Shown one piece after another: positions 1 through 10,200 of a stretch of 64,000 bases of DNA. The notes under the pieces were generated by a model. It searched no databases. It was not told the DNA's origin and saw only the letters and a program-made list of their open reading frames with translations. The first letter of the stretch is position 1, and each line of letters begins with the position of its first letter. Source of the DNA: Gelidibacter maritimus. GTDB taxonomy: Bacteria; Bacteroidota; Bacteroidia; Flavobacteriales; Flavobacteriaceae. The stretch is taken from assembly GCF_014062315.1 (NCBI RefSeq), contig NZ_JACGLT010000002.1, positions 372,001 to 436,000 on the forward strand, written 5' to 3'. A program made the position numbers and the translations under genes.

Positions 1-767
1 GCCGTATTTGAAAATTCTTCAAATGCAGTACCAATCTGATCTCCGGATTCTCTTAGGAAATGCGCAGGCATGGTAATTTTTTGCTTCATCATGGTTTGAA
101 ACGCAATCATCATTTGGTTAGGATCTACCGCAAAAATACGCTCCACAAATTCAGAATAAGCATGGTGATGACGCATCTCATCACCAGCAATAATATTACA
201 CATTTTCGCAAGTGACCTGTTGCCTTTTTCTTTGGCAATTTTCCCAACACGATTATGGGAAACATAAGTGGCCAGTTCTTGAAAGCTGGTATAAACAAAA
301 TTCTTATAAGGATCTCTATCCGTACCTATGTCAAATCCGTCGGCAATTAAATGTTGGGTCGTTTTTTCGATTTCTCTCATATTGACGCGACCAGACAGAT
401 AGAGGTATTTATTGAGCACATCACCATGCCTGTTTTCTTCGGCAGTCCAATGGCGTACCCATTTTCCCCATGAATTCCGTCCTACCTGATCCACGCCTTC
501 TACATCCATCAGCCAGGATTCGTAAGTTGGCAAGGCTTCTTCCGTGATCATATCGCCAACTAAAACCACCCAAAAATCATAGGGTAAGTCTTTGGATAAT
601 TCTCGTATCTCCCGAACCTCATCATAAAACGACTCGCTTTCTGAGTCCGGTAAGAAATCAGTAGGTTGCCAAATTTTATCTATCGGAATTAAATATTTTT
701 CTATTAGTGATTCGACGTCTTTTTCCAAGTGTTCCATCACTTCCAATCGCACATTTTTTAAAGACAT
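1..767 (-). CDS. Acyl-[acyl-carrier-protein] desaturase (3' end outside window)
   Basis: Soluble di-iron desaturase that would introduce a double bond into ACP-bound fatty acids in the cytoplasm. Reading the minus strand from the ATG at 767 gives 255 codons open to the window edge, so the C-terminus is missing. The two iron-ligand motifs of the family are visible: EENRHGD (residues 110-116) and GDEMRHHH (about 195-202), with a further conserved Glu in TEEALPTY (about 76-83). The start lies 11 nt after the stop of plsC, so the two lipid genes are very probably co-transcribed. Family assignment is firm; substrate chain length and regiochemistry cannot be read from sequence. Confidence 0.9.
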   Translation of the reverse strand, partial: MSLKNVRLEVMEHLEKDVESLIEKYLIPIDKIWQPTDFLPDSESESFYDEVREIRELSKDLPYDFWVVLVGDMITEEALPTYESWLMDVEGVDQVGRNSWGKWVRHWTAEENRHGDVLNKYLYLSGRVNMREIEKTTQHLIADGFDIGTDRDPYKNFVYTSFQELATYVSHNRVGKIAKEKGNRSLAKMCNIIAGDEMRHHHAYSEFVERIFAVDPNQMMIAFQTMMKQKITMPAHFLRESGDQIGTAFEEFSNT

Positions 768-778
768 AATCTTATAAT

Positions 779-1516
779 TTAAGGATGAATATTTGAAGAA
801 ATCGTCTCTTCAACAGATCGGATTAATTCTTGCTTATCTACAAAGGTAGCAATTTTGATAGGTTGATGTACGGTGAATTTCAAATGATTTCCTATTCCCA
901 TAGGAAATTTCCCATAGCGCAACATTTTCCAAGAGTTGTTGATACTGATAGGTACAATGGTAGCTGATGGCACTTTTCTGATCATCATTTCCAATCCTTT
1001 TGTTTGAAAAGGCTTCGGAACACCAGTTTTGCTTCTCGTGCCTTCAGGAAAAATAACGGCCGCCCGTTTGTTCTTTTCGATATATTCGCCAAACTTCATA
1101 ATAGCAGGAAGCGCCTGTCTCGGATTTTTACGATCGATCAATACAGAACCGCCATGGCGTAAGTTGTAAGACACACTCGGAATACCTCTGCCCAACTCTT
1201 TTTTTGAGATAAATTTTGGATGGTGTTTACGCATATACCACATAATAGGTGAAATATCGTACATACTCTGATGGTTGGCCACAATAATCAGCGGCTGGTC
1301 TGTATCAATATCATAAGGATTGGTAAAAGTGAATCGGGTGCCCAAAACATTAAGGGAACGCATCAAAAAAAACTGAAGCCAATCGACACTGATTTTATGC
1401 GCTTGATAACCAAATACATTGAAGCAAATCCATTGAATGGGATGAAATACAACAAGTGTAATTCCGAAACAAACGAAATACAACACAGTTAAAGGGTATG
1501 CCAATATTTTTCTCAT
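779..1516 (-). CDS. plsC: 1-acyl-sn-glycerol-3-phosphate acyltransferase (PlsC)
   Basis: Membrane-associated acyltransferase that converts lysophosphatidate to phosphatidate in phospholipid synthesis. The 245-residue product has an N-terminal hydrophobic segment (about 8-30), the catalytic NHQSMYD motif (HX4D, H82 and D87) and the substrate-binding FPEGTRS motif (156-162), in the usual order and spacing. It is the first gene of an apparent two-gene operon with the acyl-ACP desaturase 11 nt downstream. A second PlsC paralogue lies at 31292-32035, so this one may serve a particular acyl donor; that is inference. Confidence 0.92.
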   Translation of the reverse strand: MRKILAYPLTVLYFVCFGITLVVFHPIQWICFNVFGYQAHKISVDWLQFFLMRSLNVLGTRFTFTNPYDIDTDQPLIIVANHQSMYDISPIMWYMRKHHPKFISKKELGRGIPSVSYNLRHGGSVLIDRKNPRQALPAIMKFGEYIEKNKRAAVIFPEGTRSKTGVPKPFQTKGLEMMIRKVPSATIVPISINNSWKMLRYGKFPMGIGNHLKFTVHQPIKIATFVDKQELIRSVEETISSNIHP

Positions 1517-1552
1517 GCTACAAAATTAAGAAAAACTCGACCTAAAAACCTA

Positions 1553-1954
1553 TTAATAAATGGCAATGCATTTATTGTCCTCACATTCTATCCGAAGCGG
1601 CGGTTTTACCATCATGCAATCTGAATATTGTTGACATGCAGTGTTGTATTCGCGTTCTAATTTATTATGCGCCTCAACCAGATTGTGGAGCGTCAACGTG
1701 TCAATAGACGTAGAATAGACCAAGTAACTCCATGGTCCGCCGCAAGGCTTACTACCAAGCGCAATTGAACGGCATTCAAAGTTTTTATCGCAAACAGACG
1801 CTTCTCCAAGGTCTTTAATCTCCGCTTTCATTTGCTCTAATTTTGAAATGTAATCGTCACAAGATCGAGAATTAGAATCCTGGTCATCACATTTAAAGGC
1901 GGTCAATAATAAAAATAGGAAAACCAGTTTTATAATGAATGTTGATGCTTTCAT
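1553..1954 (-). CDS. Small cysteine-rich secreted protein, probable lipoprotein
   Basis: A 133-residue protein with an N-terminal hydrophobic signal segment (about 6-20) ending in TAFKC, a loose lipobox with the Cys at residue 22. The mature part holds eight or more further Cys residues, including SRSCDD, ASVCDKNFEC, KPCGGPW, ACQQYSDC and ECEDNKC, which suggests a disulfide-stabilised periplasmic or surface domain. I do not recognise the family. It stands 36 nt upstream of plsC on the same strand and could share its transcript. Confidence 0.65.
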   Translation of the reverse strand: MKASTFIIKLVFLFLLLTAFKCDDQDSNSRSCDDYISKLEQMKAEIKDLGEASVCDKNFECRSIALGSKPCGGPWSYLVYSTSIDTLTLHNLVEAHNKLEREYNTACQQYSDCMMVKPPLRIECEDNKCIAIY

Positions 1955-2007
1955 AACAAAGTACTTTTAAGATAGATACATTTTATTCTCATTGGTTGCG
2001 TACCAAC

Positions 2008-2039
2008 AAAAAAAACCACGATAAGTTACCGTGGTTTTT
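2008..2039 (-). terminator. Rho-independent terminator after the bacilliredoxin gene
   Basis: Perfect 10-bp stem AAAAACCACG / CGTGGTTTTT with a 9-nt loop. Read on the minus strand it ends in a run of eight T. It lies about 45 nt past the bacilliredoxin stop. A second hairpin (2059-2079) lies between them. Confidence 0.7.
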
Positions 2040-2058
2040 CAAATGTTCAATCCAAAAA

Positions 2059-2085
2059 CTTGAAGCTTCGTGCTTCAAGCTTTTT
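2059..2085 (-). terminator. Hairpin at the stop of the bacilliredoxin gene
   Basis: Perfect 8-bp inverted repeat CTTGAAGC / GCTTCAAG with a 5-nt loop, 4 nt past the stop codon on the minus strand and followed there by TTTTTGG. It forms a tandem terminator with the hairpin at 2011-2039. Confidence 0.55.
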
Positions 2086-2494
2086 AGCAATGCTGATTGT
2101 AGGCATCTACAAGGTTTTCTGCAATCAACTCTGCAGGTCTTCCTTCAATATGATGACGCTCTAACATGTGCACCAATTCGCCATCTTTAAACAGGGCGAT
2201 GGATGGTGAGCTTGGAGGAAATGGCACCATATGCTCTCTTGCTTTGTCTACTGCTTCTTTATCTACGCCTGCAAACACAGTAACGGTATGGTCTGGATGT
2301 TTTTCGTTCTGTAAGCTCATTCGCGCGCCCGGACGTGCATTTGCTGCCGCACAGCCACAAACTGAATTAACAACTACTAGGGTTGTGCCCTTTTTAGCTA
2401 AGGCGTTGTCAACATCTTGAGCGCTATGCAATTCTTCAAAACCAACTTTGGTCAAGTCTTCTCGCATTGGTTTTACTAATTCTGCTGGATACAT
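2084..2494 (-). CDS. BrxA/BrxB family bacilliredoxin (YphP/YqiW type)
   Basis: Thiol-disulfide exchange protein with a thioredoxin-like fold. The family removes bacillithiol or related low-molecular-weight thiols from oxidised cytoplasmic proteins. The 136-residue product starts MYPAELV and carries the signature CGC active site in NSVCGCAAANARPG (Cys 46 and 48), with family length and order. It is monocistronic: a TAnnTTTG promoter box lies upstream and two hairpins downstream. No thiol-biosynthesis gene is seen in the window, so the physiological thiol is not known. Confidence 0.9.
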   Translation of the reverse strand: MYPAELVKPMREDLTKVGFEELHSAQDVDNALAKKGTTLVVVNSVCGCAAANARPGARMSLQNEKHPDHTVTVFAGVDKEAVDKAREHMVPFPPSSPSIALFKDGELVHMLERHHIEGRPAELIAENLVDAYNQHC

Positions 2495-2543
2495 ATATTT
2501 TAATATTTAAAAAATTAATAATTTATCCCGAAGTTCGGGACTG

Positions 2544-2551
2544 CAAAGATA
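2544..2551 (-). promoter_or_regulatory. Bacteroidota -7 box of the bacilliredoxin gene
   Basis: On the minus strand the sequence reads TATCTTTG, an exact match to TAnnTTTG, 49 nt before the ATG. A perfect 7-bp-arm palindrome, TCCCGAAgTTCGGGA (2526-2540), begins 4 nt downstream of the box, that is at or just after the expected transcription start. Confidence 0.5.
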
Positions 2552-2663
2552 CTAAAAAATAGCCTGATTACATTGGTTGTAAGTTGCTACTTTGAATGCT
2601 GGCATTTCTGTTATCAATGGAAATTTAAATAGTAATTTTAGGGCTTAAAAAGACGAACTATAG

Positions 2664-2671
2664 TATCTTTG
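2664..2671 (+). promoter_or_regulatory. -7 box upstream of the TerB/DnaJ gene
   Basis: TATCTTTG matches TAnnTTTG exactly and ends 23 nt before the ATG at 2695. No convincing TTG -33 element was found. Confidence 0.45.
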
Positions 2672-2694
2672 ATCTTATTAAAATATATAAATAG

Positions 2695-3462
2695 ATGAGT
2701 TTTTCAAAATGGATAGGTGCAGGATTAGGTTGGTCTTTTGGCGGGCCAATTGGAGCTATTATTGGATTGGTATTGGGTAGTATTATAGATTCTGTGTCAG
2801 ATAGTGGCACACCACTTTTGGGCGACTGGCAGACCAAACAGAAAAATCAGCCAACCTATAGAAGACAGGCGCGGCCTCAAACGCAGCCGGGCGACTTTGA
2901 AGTAAGCCTGTTGATCTTGGCCTCTGTGGTGATTAAGGCAGACGGACATCAAGACCAACGTGAATTGGATTATGTGCGTCAGCAATTTGTCAATATGTAC
3001 GGACAGGAGCGGGCCAATAAAGCTTTTAGACTATTTAAAGGGATCAATCAACAACAAATTCCGGTACGTCAAGTATGCATGCAAATCCAACAAATGATGG
3101 ATCATGCCTCACGCTTACAATTACTGCATTTCCTGTTTGGGATTGCTAAAGCAGATGGAATGGTGACGGATCCGGAGGTGAATCAAATACATACCATTTC
3201 AGGATACTTAGGCATCAGTTCCCGAGACTTTGAAAGTATCAAGGCTATGTTTTATGATAGTAGTGACAATGCCTATAAAATACTTGAAATCACAAAAGAA
3301 GCCACGGTGGATGAAATTAAGGCTGCTTACAGAAAAATGGCAAAAAAATACCATCCTGATCGTGTGGCCCATTTAGGTGAAGCGCACCAAAAAGGTGCAG
3401 TGGACAAATTTAGACAAGTACAGGAAGCTTATGAGAAGTTACAAAAGGAGCGCCGATTTTGA
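2695..3462 (+). CDS. TerB- and DnaJ-domain membrane co-chaperone (DjlA-like)
   Basis: A 255-residue protein laid out like DjlA. A Gly-rich N-terminal membrane segment (about 7-32) is followed by a TerB-type helical domain (about 66-188) containing two KADG motifs (81-84 and 152-155). A C-terminal J domain (about 193-252) has the HPD tripeptide at 220-222 in the context KKYHPDRV. The J domain should recruit and stimulate DnaK at the inner membrane. The gene stands alone between divergent and distant neighbours with its own promoter box. Family assignment is strong; clients are unknown. Confidence 0.88.
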   Translation: MSFSKWIGAGLGWSFGGPIGAIIGLVLGSIIDSVSDSGTPLLGDWQTKQKNQPTYRRQARPQTQPGDFEVSLLILASVVIKADGHQDQRELDYVRQQFVNMYGQERANKAFRLFKGINQQQIPVRQVCMQIQQMMDHASRLQLLHFLFGIAKADGMVTDPEVNQIHTISGYLGISSRDFESIKAMFYDSSDNAYKILEITKEATVDEIKAAYRKMAKKYHPDRVAHLGEAHQKGAVDKFRQVQEAYEKLQKERRF

Positions 3463-3669
3463 GTGGTCTATAGCTTAATTGCTTCTAAATTCAATTAAAT
3501 AATCTGTCATCATCTGTGGTTTTACCTATAAAAGTCCTCAGTACTTATTTCAAGGGAATTATTCTTTTATACCGATGCAATCCATTATAAATTCATTAAT
3601 TTAGTTGATTGTTTACATCTAATTTAAGGATATTTTAATCACTCATACTAACGAATTAAATTTTATACG

Positions 3670-4683
3670 ATGCAATTGATATTAAGACCTCAAACGTTAA
3701 AACTGAAACACACCTTTACTATTTCAAGAGAGTCTCGAGACGAGCAGCCTTCATTGATTGTTGAATTAAAAAAAGATGGTAAATCTGGATTTGGGGAAGC
3801 TACTTCAAATCCATATTACAACGTAAGCATCAAAGGAATGATGAATGATTTGAAGCAATTGGAACCGCTCATCGCAGATTCATCTGACATGGCCCCTGAA
3901 GAGTTTTGGGAGAAAATGAAATCGCAATTATCGCATAATATGTTTGCTCTCTGTGCTTTGGATTTGGCCTATAATGATCTTTATGCAAGACTAGAAGATA
4001 AAAAATTATATGAACTTTGGGATTATGATATCAGTCATAACCCGTTAACCAATTATACCATCGGGATTGATACCATTGAAAAAATGGTCTCTAAAATGAA
4101 AGAATTGCCATGGCCAATTTATAAAATTAAACTTGGATCAGATCGGGATATTGAAATCATTACTGAATTACGTAAGCATACCGACGCAGTTTTCAGAGTA
4201 GATGCCAACTGTGGTTGGACCGCTGATGAAACTATTGTCAATGCAAAAGCCTTAAAAGAATTGGGGGTTGAATTTATAGAACAACCTTTGCCTGCAGACG
4301 ATTGGGAAGGTCATAAAAAGGTTTTTGAACAGTCGGTATTGCCTATTATAGCCGACGAAAGCTGTCAAGTAGAAGCTGATGTTGATAAGTGCTACCAACA
4401 TTTTCACGGGGTTAATGTCAAGTTGACTAAATGTGGCGGGCTAACTCCAGCACGACGGATGTTAGTAAAAGCAAGACAATTGGGGATGAAAACTATGGTG
4501 GGCTGTATGACCGAATCTACAGTTGGTATTTCAGCAATTGCACATTTATTGCCACTTTTGGATTATGTAGATATGGATGGCGCTCTATTACTAGCCAGCG
4601 ATATTGCTACTGGAGTACGTATAGAAAATGGTGAGGTTTTTTACAGTGATTTAAATGGGACTGGCGTGACCTTAACCTCATAA
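3670..4683 (+). CDS. Dipeptide epimerase (L-Ala-D/L-Glu epimerase type, enolase superfamily)
   Basis: Cytoplasmic Mg-dependent epimerase of the muconate-lactonising subgroup. The catalytic KxK motif is in YKIKLG (K152, K154). Metal ligands are in DANCG (D178), EQPL (E204) and ADES (D229), and the second catalytic Lys is in VKLTK (K251). A DMD motif at 301-303 occupies the place where the DxD motif of dipeptide epimerases holds the substrate amino group. This supports a dipeptide substrate, classically L-Ala-D-Glu from murein recycling. It is followed after 3 nt by a PLP-enzyme gene, so the two are translationally linked. The exact dipeptide specificity is not determined. Confidence 0.87.
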   Translation: MQLILRPQTLKLKHTFTISRESRDEQPSLIVELKKDGKSGFGEATSNPYYNVSIKGMMNDLKQLEPLIADSSDMAPEEFWEKMKSQLSHNMFALCALDLAYNDLYARLEDKKLYELWDYDISHNPLTNYTIGIDTIEKMVSKMKELPWPIYKIKLGSDRDIEIITELRKHTDAVFRVDANCGWTADETIVNAKALKELGVEFIEQPLPADDWEGHKKVFEQSVLPIIADESCQVEADVDKCYQHFHGVNVKLTKCGGLTPARRMLVKARQLGMKTMVGCMTESTVGISAIAHLLPLLDYVDMDGALLLASDIATGVRIENGEVFYSDLNGTGVTLTS

Positions 4684-4686
4684 TCA

Positions 4687-5712
4687 ATGACTGTTGACCA
4701 ATTTCCGGATCGAACCATTTGTGTTGATGGTGAGACCTATCTTTATTTCGGCGGCACTTCTTATCTAGGGATGGCTACCAATGCTGAGTTTCAAAACCTA
4801 CTTTTTGAAAGTATCAAAATATGGGGTACATCTTATGGAAGTTCACGGAACTCAAATATTCAATTAAAAATTTACCAAGAAGCAGAGGACTTGTTTTCCA
4901 AAAACTGTGAAGCTGAGGCGGCACTTACCGTTTCCTCAGGCACTTTGGCAGGAAGGCTCGTGTTGGATTATTTGGCAAAAACACACCAACATTTTTATCA
5001 TTACCCAAAAACTCATCCCGCCATTCTTGAACATTCAAGCAAACCATTATTTGTTGATGGAGCCTTGCATCCAAGATTGACAGATGAGGTGAAAGAATCC
5101 GTGGTAATTACTGCAGATGCGCTCTTATCCTTAGCGGTCCAACCCACAGACTTTGATTTCTTGGACGATATTTCTTCCAGTAAAACCATCACTTTATTAA
5201 TCGATGAATCCCATAGTTTGGGTATTGTTGGTAAGGATGGAACAGGTGTTTTTAAAACAATTAACCATCCGAGTATTTCGCAAAAAATAATGATCAGCTC
5301 TTTAACCAAAGCTTATGGATGTTCTGGAGGTGTTATTGTTGGGAACAAAAACCTTATTGACAGTATTAGAAATGTCGTGGTGTTCATCTCGGCAGCAGGA
5401 ATGAACCCAATCTTCTTACAAACCTTTGTAAAAGGACAGGAGGTCATACAGAATCAGCTTAAAAAATTACGTGAAAACCTAACGTTTGTATATGGTGATG
5501 AGCGTTTGCCTCAACAATTTTACTATGCTCACGATTACCCCGTAATCTATTGCCATAGCAACGTTATTTTTGACTATTTAAAATCTAAGGGGATCATTAT
5601 CACTAATTTTAAATATCCCAATTATGATGCTTTGATGAACCGGATTGTGATTACGGCCAACCATACCCAACAGGATTTAGAGCAACTGAAATCTGCTTTG
5701 GCGGCATTTTAA
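4687..5712 (+). CDS. PLP-dependent alpha-oxoamine-synthase/KBL-like aminotransferase-fold enzyme
   Basis: Fold-type I PLP enzyme resembling 8-amino-7-oxononanoate synthase and 2-amino-3-ketobutyrate CoA ligase. Visible motifs are FGGTSYLG near the N-terminus, DESHS (D173 and H176, cofactor ring contacts) and SSLTKAYG (K208, Schiff-base lysine). At 341 residues it is roughly 50 shorter than canonical family members, mainly at the N-terminus. The partner epimerase lies 3 nt upstream. No other bio genes are nearby, so a biotin role is unlikely. A role in amino-acid or dipeptide catabolism is inference. Confidence 0.75.
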   Translation: MTVDQFPDRTICVDGETYLYFGGTSYLGMATNAEFQNLLFESIKIWGTSYGSSRNSNIQLKIYQEAEDLFSKNCEAEAALTVSSGTLAGRLVLDYLAKTHQHFYHYPKTHPAILEHSSKPLFVDGALHPRLTDEVKESVVITADALLSLAVQPTDFDFLDDISSSKTITLLIDESHSLGIVGKDGTGVFKTINHPSISQKIMISSLTKAYGCSGGVIVGNKNLIDSIRNVVVFISAAGMNPIFLQTFVKGQEVIQNQLKKLRENLTFVYGDERLPQQFYYAHDYPVIYCHSNVIFDYLKSKGIIITNFKYPNYDALMNRIVITANHTQQDLEQLKSALAAF

Positions 5713-5720
5713 ACAAAATA

Positions 5721-5750
5721 AAACCCTTCACTAAGATTAATGAAGGGTTT
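5721..5750. terminator. Bidirectional terminator between convergent genes
   Basis: Perfect 10-bp stem AAACCCTTCA / TGAAGGGTTT with a 10-nt loop, flanked by A-rich and T-rich sequence. It lies 8 nt after the PLP-enzyme stop and 20 nt after the SusD stop on the other strand, so it can serve both. Confidence 0.8.
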
Positions 5751-5770
5751 TTAAATATTGTAATAGATTT

Positions 5771-7261
5771 TTAATTTTGTGCATCCCACCAGACTGGTGT
5801 CACTGGGGTTTTCTTGTTAGCCTCAACGGCTGCTCTGTTTCGTGTCTCCTCTGTTGAAGGGTAGTTTGCACGTCTAAACCATTCCCCTGGATAGTCTCCG
5901 CTAGAGTCGATTTCTTCACGTATGGTTAGACCAACAAAAACATCGTCTGAAAAATCATATCGTCTGAAATCCACAAAGGTTTCCGGATTCAGGAAGTTGT
6001 GAATGTATTTTTCTTTCATGATGTGATTCAGTTGCAATCCAGCCTCTCCTACAGCAATTGCAGGATCTGCTAAATAATCACTACCGTCAACATCATATTT
6101 CTCCATACTGGCGGCAATACCTTCAAGATAGGCATTATAGGCAAGCGCATCAGAGCCAGTAGAAGTGGTTGTACCTCCATTTGCCAAAAATGCAGCTTCC
6201 GCTTTAATAAACAAGGCTTCTCCGTAAGTAATAACTGCAATTGGAGAATCAATGGAGGTATAATAACCGTCCGTTCGGAATCTGGCATTGGCAGGAGTCC
6301 CATCAGGGCTTTTACCGCCACCACCGCTGACAAAACCTTTCCATTCCGTACTATTTTGGTCCAATTCTCCGTAAACCATTAGCCTCGGATCAATATCCAA
6401 TGCTGAGGACTGAAATGGATAATAATCTCCGTTCATGGAGCTTATCAACTGACTCGCCAAGTTATTATGAGGATTTCCTTGACCTCTTGCAATAACCTCT
6501 TGGGCATAAACAGGATTGATATCCCTGTCAGTATAATTCATTTGAAAATCATCCGCATTAGATGTAAAGCCTTTACTTATTGTAGCCAATACATCATTTG
6601 CCGAAACGGTACCAGCACTGACCAAATGCAATTGATAGCGTGCTTTAATAGTATATGCAGCTCTTAGCCACTTGTCCATATCACCTTGATAGATAAGATC
6701 GTCATTAGACAACGTATAGATTGAGTTGTCTGGTGCTTCCAGTAAAGTAATGGCATTATCCAAAAGTTCAAAGATACTCGCGTAAATGGCTTGTTGGTCG
6801 TCAAAACTCGGTGTCGTATTGTTCACCCCAGTCGCGGCTTCAGAATAAGGAATATTGTCCCAAGTATCTGTAGCGATTCCTAAATTGATGGCTGTTAAAA
6901 TATCTGCAACTGCCGTATATCTGTTTGCGCCTAATGCGGCTGCCTTTTCCTTTATAGTCCGAATATTAGGCAAGGCATACAGGTAAAAATTAGTCCATAA
7001 ACCGTTTACTGAGGTTTCTCCGGTGGCGTTTCCTGCTTGAAACACGAAATATTGGGTATAATTCCCAAAAGAGGTCTCCGCGGAATATTGGCCCTGGATG
7101 GTTCTATAAATAACCGGTGCCATCAAGTCTTTCATTCGGAGTTGTTCTTCTTGGGCTGCACCGGAAGGCGTGTTCACGTCAAAATAATCATCGCTACATG
7201 AGCCTGTGCCCAATAGAAGCAATGCTATAAATGTTGTTTTTAGTATATTTTTCATCTTCAT
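5771..7261 (-). CDS. SusD/RagB-family nutrient-binding outer-membrane lipoprotein
   Basis: Surface lipoprotein that forms the lid of a SusCD importer. The 496-residue product has a signal peptide with lipobox LLGTGSC (Cys 22), an acidic stretch directly after the Cys (SDDYFD, a surface-export-like signal) and the helical SusD core. The YSEA-like motif in TWDNIPYSEAATG is typical of the SusD-like_2 subgroup. It follows the SusC gene by 5 nt on the same strand, the standard arrangement. No glycoside hydrolase or sulfatase gene is nearby, so the ligand is probably not a polysaccharide handled by this locus. Confidence 0.92.
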   Translation of the reverse strand: MKMKNILKTTFIALLLLGTGSCSDDYFDVNTPSGAAQEEQLRMKDLMAPVIYRTIQGQYSAETSFGNYTQYFVFQAGNATGETSVNGLWTNFYLYALPNIRTIKEKAAALGANRYTAVADILTAINLGIATDTWDNIPYSEAATGVNNTTPSFDDQQAIYASIFELLDNAITLLEAPDNSIYTLSNDDLIYQGDMDKWLRAAYTIKARYQLHLVSAGTVSANDVLATISKGFTSNADDFQMNYTDRDINPVYAQEVIARGQGNPHNNLASQLISSMNGDYYPFQSSALDIDPRLMVYGELDQNSTEWKGFVSGGGGKSPDGTPANARFRTDGYYTSIDSPIAVITYGEALFIKAEAAFLANGGTTTSTGSDALAYNAYLEGIAASMEKYDVDGSDYLADPAIAVGEAGLQLNHIMKEKYIHNFLNPETFVDFRRYDFSDDVFVGLTIREEIDSSGDYPGEWFRRANYPSTEETRNRAAVEANKKTPVTPVWWDAQN

Positions 7262-7266
7262 TTTTT

Positions 7267-10200
7267 TTAAAATCCTAATTTAATTCCTAAAGAATAGCTC
7301 TCGCTCAACGGGGTGCCTAAGCCTGTAAACCCATAAACATTACTACCGGCACTGTACTGATTCCCTTCAGGATCATACCCATCATAAGGTGTCCATAGTA
7401 AAATGTTGTGTGCGCTTGCAGACACGCTTAAATTATCTACATTCAAAGCCTTCAATACATTTGCCCCAAAATTATAGGACAATCCAATATTTCGTAATTT
7501 AACCCATGATGCATCCTGCACCAATATTTCTGAGGCTCGGTTGTAGCGGCCAGAATCACGATAGTAATTCTGATCAACAAGACCAGGCGTGGTGTTTGTT
7601 ACATAACCACCGCTGCCATCATCCATAACCCCGTCCATCACTATAGATTCATCTCTAACAATTGTGGTTTGAAGTATTCCATTTCTGATGGCATTACGTC
7701 TTCCGGCATCGTATAGGTCGCCGCCTTTTTTCCACTCTAAAAGAAAGTTAAAGCTGAGACTCTTATATTTAAACATATTATTGATAGAGGTTATAAAATC
7801 AGGAAATGCATTACCAATTTTCACACGTTCATCGGTGTTTACTCTTGGTAGACCATCTGCTCCAATGTATCTCTTACCGTTTTCATATCGCCATTTATAG
7901 CCATATAATTCTCCCATTTTATCGCCATCTCTAATTTCAGAGGTCACCCCTGCAAAACCAGAGTCAGCAAAAATCAGTTCACTAATATCTTCTGGAAGAG
8001 ATAAAACTTTCCCTTCGTTTGTGCTCCAATTGAAAATGGCTTCCCACTTAAAATCGTCTGTTTTTATGATATCGTAAGAAATTAATAGTTCGTGGCCCGA
8101 AGTCTCAAAATCTCCTGCGTTTCTAACAATTCCTGAGAGCCCTGAAGAATAAGCAGTACCTACGGTAAAAATTTGGTTTTTTACACGTGTTTTGTAATAG
8201 GCATAATCAAAACGCAATCTGTTATTAAAGAAACGGAAGTCAGCCCCCACTTCAATAGATCTGTTTTTTTCAGGAACGATAAACTCATCTCCAATAACGG
8301 TATTGGCTCTATAGCCACCTGCACCGTTGAACGGAAAATTACCATCTTTTACAAAATAAGTTCCAGTTTCTCCAAATCCTGGCCCCTTACCAACTTCAGC
8401 CCAAGAACCTCTTATCTTTCCAAAAGTAAAAACATCACTGTCCTTAACAAAAAGCTCATGCATATCATAGGCTAAACTCACGGATGGATAGAAAAAAGAT
8501 CGATTATTTTTATCTAAGGTTGATGACCAGTCATTACGTCCTGTTACGGTTAGAAATAACTGATTTTTATAGTCGGCTTTAAGTTCTCCAAACACCCCTA
8601 CATTTCTAATCTGGGTAACGGTTTTATCAGCAAAAATATTGATTGTATTGGCGATATCGTTAATGCCAGGAACGTTTAAGGTTTCACCTCTGATCATTGA
8701 GTAATCTCTTTTCGAATCTGAGATCTGATTTCCCAAGGTTAGAGAAGTACCAAAATCGTCTGACCATCTTTTGTTGAGAGTAACCAATAAGTTGGATTCT
8801 AAACCTGTAAAATTGATGTTCTGGTTGACTATAAATCCACCCACCGCTGCACCTGCATCAAGGTCTGGAGCCACAAAACGATTTCTCATGTCTGAATAAT
8901 TGTCCACTTGAGCAGCGTAGGTAATATTGATCCAATCTTTTGGAGCCCAATTAAGCGTTATATTTCCAATCCATCTGTTCACATCATCCGTCAAAGGACT
9001 CGTTTCTAATAAATACCGTGGATTATCAATAATGCCATTTGAGTAATTTCTTTGGGTACCATCTTCATTGAGATAATCGTTAATCGGGAAAGTTCCAGAA
9101 TAATAAGACAAGGAACTGAATACTGATTTATCACCACCACTACCTCGTTTACCACCAGCTTTAGTGTATCCTATAGAAGTGTTAATATTAAATTTATCAC
9201 TAACCTGATAGCCAGATTTAAATCTTAAAGTTGTTTTATCATAGTCTGTATTTGGAAGCACTCCCCTTTCATTATCATTTCCTACAGAAAAATAATAATC
9301 TAGTTTTTCAGAAGCACCACTGATGTTAAAGTCAACTTGCGTATTAATTCCTGTGCGAAAGAGTTCGTAAGGATCATAAAAACGATCTCCTGTTAAATCG
9401 ATGGTATTTCCATCTACAATAGCGCTATCTGCACTGTATTCCGGTCCCCACGATTGGAATGGCGTACTGGTTCCGGTTCTAGTAAAACCTGAATCTGTTT
9501 CTGGAGTGTATAAAGCTCTTGGCAAACCATTAAGTCCTTCTCTATATTTGGTTTGCAATTCTGGTGTGGTATTTATATTTCTAAACGTGGTAGAGGCCGA
9601 GACATTAACTTTGGCCTTCCCTATTTTTCCTCGCTTCGTAGTGATAATAATAGCACCGTTTGCTGCTCTTACACCGTATAGTGCTGTGGCCGCTGCGCCT
9701 TTTAAGACGTTATAACTTTCAATATCTTCTGGATTTATATCTGCAGCTCTATTGGTAAAGGAAAATTGTTCTGAACTGCTGGGAGAGTTTGATCCCGCAC
9801 TTGGCAATACATTACCTGAAAACGTATCATTATCCAAAGCTAATCCGTCAATGATTATTAAAGGTTGGTTGCTTCGGTTTGGATTTACAGAGGTAATCCC
9901 TCTAATTAAAATGTCAACGCCACCACCAGATGATCCTGATGTTTGGCTGACTTGAACCCCAGCAACACGCCCTTGTAATGACGCTAACGCATTGGTCTGA
10001 CCGGTGAGATCTACATCTTCCGTTTTGACTTGGGTAACAGAGTAACCCAATTCTCGTGTTTCTCTTTTAATACCAAAAGCCGTCACCACAACCTCATCTA
10101 AAGCACTCGCGTCTTCCTCAAGGGTAACATTGATTACGGATGTTGAAACAGTTCGTTCTAATTTTTTAAATCCGACGTAGGAGAAAATTAAAACATCTCC

